A stretch of 64,000 bases of DNA from DATATV01 sp035551355 (GTDB lineage: Bacteria; Actinomycetota; Actinomycetes; Mycobacteriales; Pseudonocardiaceae). Position 1 is the stretch's first letter; the number at the start of each line of letters is the position of its first letter. The notes under the pieces were generated by a model. That model ran no database searches. It saw only the letters and a list, made by a program, of their open reading frames with translations, and was not told the origin of the DNA. Positions 59,588-64,000 of the stretch are shown piece after piece. Both the position numbers and the translations under genes were made by a program. The stretch covers positions 41,516-105,515 of the forward strand of contig DASZNF010000125.1 in assembly GCA_035551355.1 (NCBI GenBank). Reading direction: 5' to 3'.

Positions 59588-62062
59588 CTACTCCTCGGTG
59601 TCGGCCTCGTCGTCCACCGGCCCGCCGCCGCGGATGCTGTAGAGCACCCCGGCCAGCTCGTCCGGCTTGACCAGCACCTCGCGTGCCTTGGACCCCTCGG
59701 ACGGCCCGACCACGCCCCGGTTCTCCAGCAGGTCCATCAACCGGCCCGCCTTGGCGAATCCGACGCGCAGTTTGCGCTGCAACATCGAAGTCGACCCGAA
59801 CTGGCTGGACACGATCAGCTCGGTGGCCTGCACCAGCAATTCCAGGTCGTCGCCGATATCCGGGTCGATCTCCTTGGCCTCACCCTGCTTGGCCGCGGTC
59901 ACCCCGTCGGTGTATTCGGGCTGCGCCTGCTCGCGGGTGAACTCGACGACCTTGGAAATCTCCTCGTCGGAGATGTACGCACCCTGAACACGAACCGGTT
60001 TGGACGCGCCCATCGGCAGGTACAGACCGTCGCCCATGCCGATCAGTTTCTCGGCGCCGGGCTGATCCAGGATGACCCGCGAGTCGGTCAGCGACGAGGT
60101 GGCGAAGGCCAGGCGCGAGGGCACATTGGTCTTGATCAGGCCGGTCACCACGTCCACCGACGGCCGCTGGGTGGCCAGCACCAAATGGATTCCGGCGGCC
60201 CGGGCCTTCTGGGTGATCCGCACGATCGCGTCCTCGACGTCGCGCGGCGCGGTCATCATCAGGTCGGCCAGTTCGTCCACGATCGCCAGAATGTAGGGAT
60301 AGGGCCGGTACTCGCGCTCGCTGCCCGGCGGCGCGGTGATCTCGCCCGACTTCACCTTCCGGTTGAAATCGTCGATGTGGCGCACCTTGTTGGCCTGCAT
60401 GTCCTGATACCGCTGCTCCATCTCCTCCACCAGCCAGGCCAGCGCCGCGGCCGCCTTCTTGGGCTGGGTGATGATCGGCGTGATCAGGTGCGGAATGCCC
60501 TCATACGGCGTCAGCTCCACCATTTTCGGGTCGACCAGGATCATCCGGCACTCTTCCGGCGTCGCCCGGGCCAGCAACGACACCAGCATCGAGTTGACGA
60601 AGCTGGACTTACCCGAACCGGTCGAACCCGCCACCAGCAGGTGCGGCATCTTGGTCAGATTCGCCGTGACGTAGTGGCCTTCGATGTCCTTGCCCAGCCC
60701 GATCACCATCGGGTGCGCGTCCTGCGTCGCGGTCGTGGACTTCAGCACATCGCCCAGCCGCACCATCTCCCGGTCGGAATTGGGCACCTCGATACCCACC
60801 GCCGACTTCCCCGGAATCGGCGCCAGCAACCGCACGTTGTCCGTGGCCGCGGCGTAGGCGATGTTGCGGGTCAGCGCGGTGATCTTCTCGACCTTCACAC
60901 CCGGGCCCAGCTCGACCTCGTACCGCGTCACCGTCGGACCGCGGGTGAAACCGGTGACCTGCGCGTCAATGGAGAACTGCTCCAGCACCCCGGTGATCGC
61001 CTCGATCATCGAGTCATTCGCCCGGCTGCGCGCCTTGGGCGGATCACCCTCGGTCAGCAGATCCGTCGGCGGCAGCAGGTAGTCGCCGACCACCGCGCGC
61101 GGCGGCGCGGCCTTGGGCTGTTTGGCCGGTTTCTCCGCCGGTTCGGCCGCGGGCACCTGCGCGGGCGCCTGGGCCGGAGCGGTCCGCTTGGTCTTGGCCG
61201 CCGGTTCGTCGTAGGGCAGTTCCGGTTGCGTGCCAGGGACTTCCGCGCCGGTGGCCTGCCGGCGCCGGGACGGGCGGCGCAGCCGCACATTGGTCGCGGC
61301 GTCCTCGTCGATCGGGTCGATCCCGGCCGCGGCACCGTCCTCAGTGGACTCTCCGTCGGCCGGATTGCCGTGCTGTCCAACGGAACGCAGCCGGTTGCGG
61401 ATCTCCCGCACCGGCGTGCCGGTGAACACCAGCGCGCCGTAAGCCATGACCAGCACCAGAAGCGGCCCGGCCACCCACCCGGTCAGGCCCTGCGCGAGGA
61501 ACCCGCCGGCCAGGTAACCCAGCTCGCCGCCGGCGTACATCCGGTTGGCGTTGGTGACCGGCTGATGTCCCACCAGATGCAGCAAACCCAGTAGCGCCAA
61601 CCAGAACAGCAGCGAACCGATGACCAGCCGGGGCCGGATCTCCGGCCGGGCCCCGCTGCGCATCAACGCGATCGCGGTGATCAGCAGGACCACCGGCAGC
61701 AGCAGCGCGGCATTGCCGATCGCACTACGCACTCCGACGTTCACCGCGTGTCCGATGACGCCGCCCGCGCCCACCCAGACGCCGGCCCCGGCCACCACGG
61801 CCAGCGCGATCAGCACCACGCCGATGCCGTCGCGGCGGTGCGCCGGATCCAGGTCGCGAGTGCGGCCGACGGTGCGCACCAGTTTGCCCACCCCACCGGC
61901 CAGCACCCCGCCGACCGAGCCGGAGGATTTCTTCCTGGGCGCCGCGGCCTTGGTTCTGGCCGAGGACGAGGACCCGGAGGACCGGGATCCGGACCGGGAC
62001 TTCGAACCCCCGGCCCGGGCGCCACTCGTCGCACGTTTCGAGGTCGATGTCCGGCTAGCCAT
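59588..62062 (-). CDS. ftsK: DNA translocase FtsK/SpoIIIE
   Basis: An 824-residue DNA pump that clears chromosome ends from the septum. A Ser/Arg/Lys-rich start (MASRTSTSKRATSGARAG) precedes about four transmembrane helices (80-210), an acidic and proline-rich linker, and the RecA-like motor with Walker A LLVAGSTGSGKSSFVNSM and Walker B AIVDELADLMM. The C-terminal gamma winged helix (STSMLQRKLRVGFAKAGRLMD) reads KOPS-like sites. ATG 62062 is the usual start. Confidence 0.97.
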   Translation of the reverse strand: MASRTSTSKRATSGARAGGSKSRSGSRSSGSSSSARTKAAAPRKKSSGSVGGVLAGGVGKLVRTVGRTRDLDPAHRRDGIGVVLIALAVVAGAGVWVGAGGVIGHAVNVGVRSAIGNAALLLPVVLLITAIALMRSGARPEIRPRLVIGSLLFWLALLGLLHLVGHQPVTNANRMYAGGELGYLAGGFLAQGLTGWVAGPLLVLVMAYGALVFTGTPVREIRNRLRSVGQHGNPADGESTEDGAAAGIDPIDEDAATNVRLRRPSRRRQATGAEVPGTQPELPYDEPAAKTKRTAPAQAPAQVPAAEPAEKPAKQPKAAPPRAVVGDYLLPPTDLLTEGDPPKARSRANDSMIEAITGVLEQFSIDAQVTGFTRGPTVTRYEVELGPGVKVEKITALTRNIAYAAATDNVRLLAPIPGKSAVGIEVPNSDREMVRLGDVLKSTTATQDAHPMVIGLGKDIEGHYVTANLTKMPHLLVAGSTGSGKSSFVNSMLVSLLARATPEECRMILVDPKMVELTPYEGIPHLITPIITQPKKAAAALAWLVEEMEQRYQDMQANKVRHIDDFNRKVKSGEITAPPGSEREYRPYPYILAIVDELADLMMTAPRDVEDAIVRITQKARAAGIHLVLATQRPSVDVVTGLIKTNVPSRLAFATSSLTDSRVILDQPGAEKLIGMGDGLYLPMGASKPVRVQGAYISDEEISKVVEFTREQAQPEYTDGVTAAKQGEAKEIDPDIGDDLELLVQATELIVSSQFGSTSMLQRKLRVGFAKAGRLMDLLENRGVVGPSEGSKAREVLVKPDELAGVLYSIRGGGPVDDEADTEE

Positions 62063-62173
62063 ACCCCACACGGTAGTCGCTCCAGCCTCACCAGTAACTA
62101 CAGTCACCGGCGAAAGACAAGATTCGGAAACTCCTCGTCGTACCGAACGGGAGTTCTGCCATGCTGCACAGCC

Positions 62174-63019
62174 ATGGTTGTCCGCAGTCCCCGCCGGGCC
62201 CAGGCGACACGCCGTAGCGACCCTCGGCCGACCCCGTTGTTCTGGCGCGCGCTGATGACCGTCAACCGGGGTTTCGTGGCGCTGACCGGACGACTCGAGG
62301 TCACCGGCGCCTTTCCCGAGGAACTACGCGGCCGGCCGGTGCTGTTGGCGGCCAACCACATCGGCACGTTCGACGCGTTCGTGCTGACCGAGGCATGCCG
62401 CCGGATCGGTGTGGCGCCACGGTTTCTGATCACCGCGGGCATCATGGACGCCCCGGTGGCCGGCTGGGCGCTGACCGCGTCGGATCACCTGCGCGTCAAC
62501 CGGCAGGGCCGGGATGTGCGCGGTGCGTTCCGCGATCTGGTGGACACGCTGCGGGCCAGCCGGGCCGCGGTGCTGGTCTATCCGGAGGGCCGGATCAGCC
62601 ACGATCCGGGACTGTGGCCCGAACGCGGCAAGAGCGGCGTGGCCCGGCTGGCGCTGGCCGCGGACGCCGCGGTGCTGCCGGTCAGCCAGTGGGGCGCGCA
62701 CGAGGCCGCGTACTGGGGCACCGAGGTGGTGACCGGCTGGGCCGACTTCCGTCCGGTGGCGACCTCCTGGCTGCGGGCGATTGTGACTCGCCCCACATTT
62801 CGGGTCAATTTTGGTCCGATCGTCGATCTGTCCGGTCTAAGCGTCACCCAACCAGGTGACGCGGTCCGCGCCCGGGACCGGATCATGCGCGCCATCGTCT
62901 CCGGACTGCGTCCACTGCGCGGGAACGAGCCGGATTCGCCCAGGTTCCGCGATCCGACCCGGCCGACCGACAGCCGCAGCCCGTGGCGCACAGAGCTTGA
63001 AGGAGACCAGCAGTCCTGA
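62174..63019 (+). CDS. Lysophospholipid/1-acylglycerol-3-phosphate acyltransferase
   Basis: A 281-residue PlsC-family acyltransferase. The HX4D motif is AANHIGTFDAF; the second is LVYPEGRISHDPGL. It adds the second acyl chain in phospholipid synthesis. The exact start is uncertain; ATG 62174 is taken as the first in a credible frame with no strong ribosome site. Confidence 0.87.
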   Translation: MVVRSPRRAQATRRSDPRPTPLFWRALMTVNRGFVALTGRLEVTGAFPEELRGRPVLLAANHIGTFDAFVLTEACRRIGVAPRFLITAGIMDAPVAGWALTASDHLRVNRQGRDVRGAFRDLVDTLRASRAAVLVYPEGRISHDPGLWPERGKSGVARLALAADAAVLPVSQWGAHEAAYWGTEVVTGWADFRPVATSWLRAIVTRPTFRVNFGPIVDLSGLSVTQPGDAVRARDRIMRAIVSGLRPLRGNEPDSPRFRDPTRPTDSRSPWRTELEGDQQS

Positions 63020-63272
63020 GCCCAGCCCCGCCGGTTTCCGGCCGCCGAACCGGAGACCGAAGGGGGACGGGAGCGGAGTCACGCGCCCAATCCGGGTCAA
63101 TTGGGGCGTGACGATCGGGGCCGCGCCCGAGACGTATCCGCACACCGGCCGCACAACATCCACCTCACCAGCGATTTCTGACCGTATCCGGACGACAACG
63201 CGATGCTCCGCACGGGCAGTTGCCCTGCCGCATGCCCGATCGAGCAAGATCAGTTCTGGAAGGGAACACCTC
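63020..63272. other. Intergenic region before the proline-rich membrane protein
   Basis: About 253 bases without a credible gene. A short inverted repeat CCCAAT/ATTGGG occurs at about 63087-63106. Probably carries the promoter for the next gene. Confidence 0.45.
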
Positions 63273-63929
63273 ATGTCCACCCCCTTTGATCCACAGCAGC
63301 CACAGGGCGGGCAGCAACCTGGTCCGTACGGCCAGCCCCCGCAGCCGGCCGGCGCGCCGCACACCGGGGGTCAGCCGGCCATGCCGGCCGCAGGCTCCGG
63401 ACCGGCCTTTCCCGGCAGCGGTCCGGGTTTCCCGAGCCAGGGCGCGCCCGGGCAGTTCGGCAACCAGCCCGGGCCGGGTTACCCGCCGACCGGGCAGTTC
63501 GGCAACCAGCCCGGGCCGGGCTACCCGCCGCCCGGACAGGCCTACCCGCAGGCGCCGGGCCAGCCGATCGGGATGGGCCCGCGGCGGCCGCGGCGCACCC
63601 GGCTGTTCATCCGGCTGGGCATCCTGGCCGTGGTGGTGATCGTGGGCATCGTCATCGCGGTGATCAACTCGCACAGCGACCCGGCCGGCGCCAGCGTGGG
63701 TCAGTGCCTGTCCGGCGACCTGAACTCGGCCGACTCGGTCAAGCAGACCGACTGCACCGCCAGCAACGCCGCCTACAAGGTGCTGGCCGTGCTGGACAAC
63801 AAGAGCGAGTCCGACTACAACTCCGACAGCATCTGCACCGACGTGCCCAACGCCGACGCGGTGTTCTGGGAGGGGCACGACGGCGAGAGCGACGGCACCA
63901 TCCTGTGCCTGCAGAAGCTGGGCGGCTGA
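63273..63929 (+). CDS. Proline-rich membrane protein with LppU/SCO3897-like extracellular domain
   Basis: A 218-residue protein. The cytoplasmic front (1-105) is Gln/Pro/Gly-rich with an exact tandem repeat of about 13 residues (QFGNQPGPGYPP twice). One helix (about 110-130, LGILAVVVIVGIVIAVI) is followed by an outside domain with paired cysteines (GQCLSGDLNSADSVKQTDC; SICTDVPNADAVFWEG; ILCLQ). The fold resembles LppU/SCO3897-type actinomycete proteins; function unknown. AAGGGAA precedes the ATG. Confidence 0.8.
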   Translation: MSTPFDPQQPQGGQQPGPYGQPPQPAGAPHTGGQPAMPAAGSGPAFPGSGPGFPSQGAPGQFGNQPGPGYPPTGQFGNQPGPGYPPPGQAYPQAPGQPIGMGPRRPRRTRLFIRLGILAVVVIVGIVIAVINSHSDPAGASVGQCLSGDLNSADSVKQTDCTASNAAYKVLAVLDNKSESDYNSDSICTDVPNADAVFWEGHDGESDGTILCLQKLGG

Positions 63930-63953
63930 CCCGGCTCCTGCGATGATCTCCCG

Positions 63954-64000
63954 GTGACCCGTGGTGCGGGCCGCAGCACGCAGCGGGCCCGGGGAGGACT
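63954..64000 (+). CDS. Possible start of a further gene, cut by window edge
   Basis: From GTG 63954 an open frame (TRGAGRSTQRARGG) runs to the window edge, 22 bases after the previous stop. Too short to identify. Confidence 0.3.
   Translation, partial: MTRGAGRSTQRARGG

Noticed and set aside
58445..61594. A plus-strand open frame of about 1,050 codons spanning metE-like gene and ftsK
   Set aside because: Crosses two convergent real genes; composition is typical of GC shadow frames.

Overview
The window is very GC-rich, with GC-rich third codon positions. It carries an actinomycete division and cell-wall (dcw) cluster together with Lsr2, DUF3040, SepF, Wag31, ClgR/PspA and WXG100-type genes. 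This gene set and the protein sequences point to a filamentous or mycelial actinobacterium, most likely of the order Pseudonocardiales. The genus cannot be fixed from sequence alone. No rRNA, tRNA, CRISPR array, transposase or phage gene was seen.

Region 1 (1-23.6 kb, mostly minus strand) is the dcw cluster, read from right to left: mraZ, rsmH, ftsL, ftsI, murE, murF, mraY, murD, ftsW, murG, murC, ftsQ, ftsZ, pgeF, yggS, sepF, yggT, wag31. Most junctions from murF to ftsQ are ATGA/GTGA-type overlaps, so this part is translated as one coupled operon. Two insertions on the opposite strand break the cluster: a DUF4232-type lipoprotein between ftsI and murE, and a snapalysin-like protease plus an N,N-dimethylformamidase-like secreted protein between ftsQ and ftsZ. 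The mraZ promoter carries four GTGG repeats at exact 10-bp spacing, the expected MraZ operator.

Region 2 (23.9-31.5 kb) holds a moxR / DUF58 / transglutaminase operon, DUF3040, an Lsr2 with an unusual histone-H1-like tail, and an FAH-family hydrolase.

Region 3 (31.7-37.4 kb) looks accessory. It has a YbaB-like protein, a WXG100-type small protein, a long secreted-effector-like protein, an unknown ORF, a GNAT acetyltransferase with a possible leader peptide, and dinB. Three of these genes show single-base frame breaks, which could be decay or assembly errors.

Region 4 (37.4-50 kb) is mixed housekeeping: methyltransferase, HTH regulator plus MFS exporter, orphan ParA, Nei-type glycosylase, pyrD, a secreted plant-type PNGase A, a uracil/xanthine permease, and then the envelope-stress group pspM-like/pspA/clgR with cinA, pgsA and rimO.

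Region 5 (51.1-56.6 kb) is the most interesting stretch. A three-gene minus-strand operon encodes a two-helix membrane protein, a protein with a RHIM-like VVQAG motif near its N-terminus, and a large protein with three AAA modules. It sits inside a block (ftsK, argA, pgsA, clgR, pspA) that is contiguous in mycobacteria. It may be an undescribed amyloid-signalling or AAA-based conflict or stress system. After it come a DMT transporter, an ArgA-type acetyltransferase, a MetE-like enzyme, FtsK, an acyltransferase and a proline-rich membrane protein.
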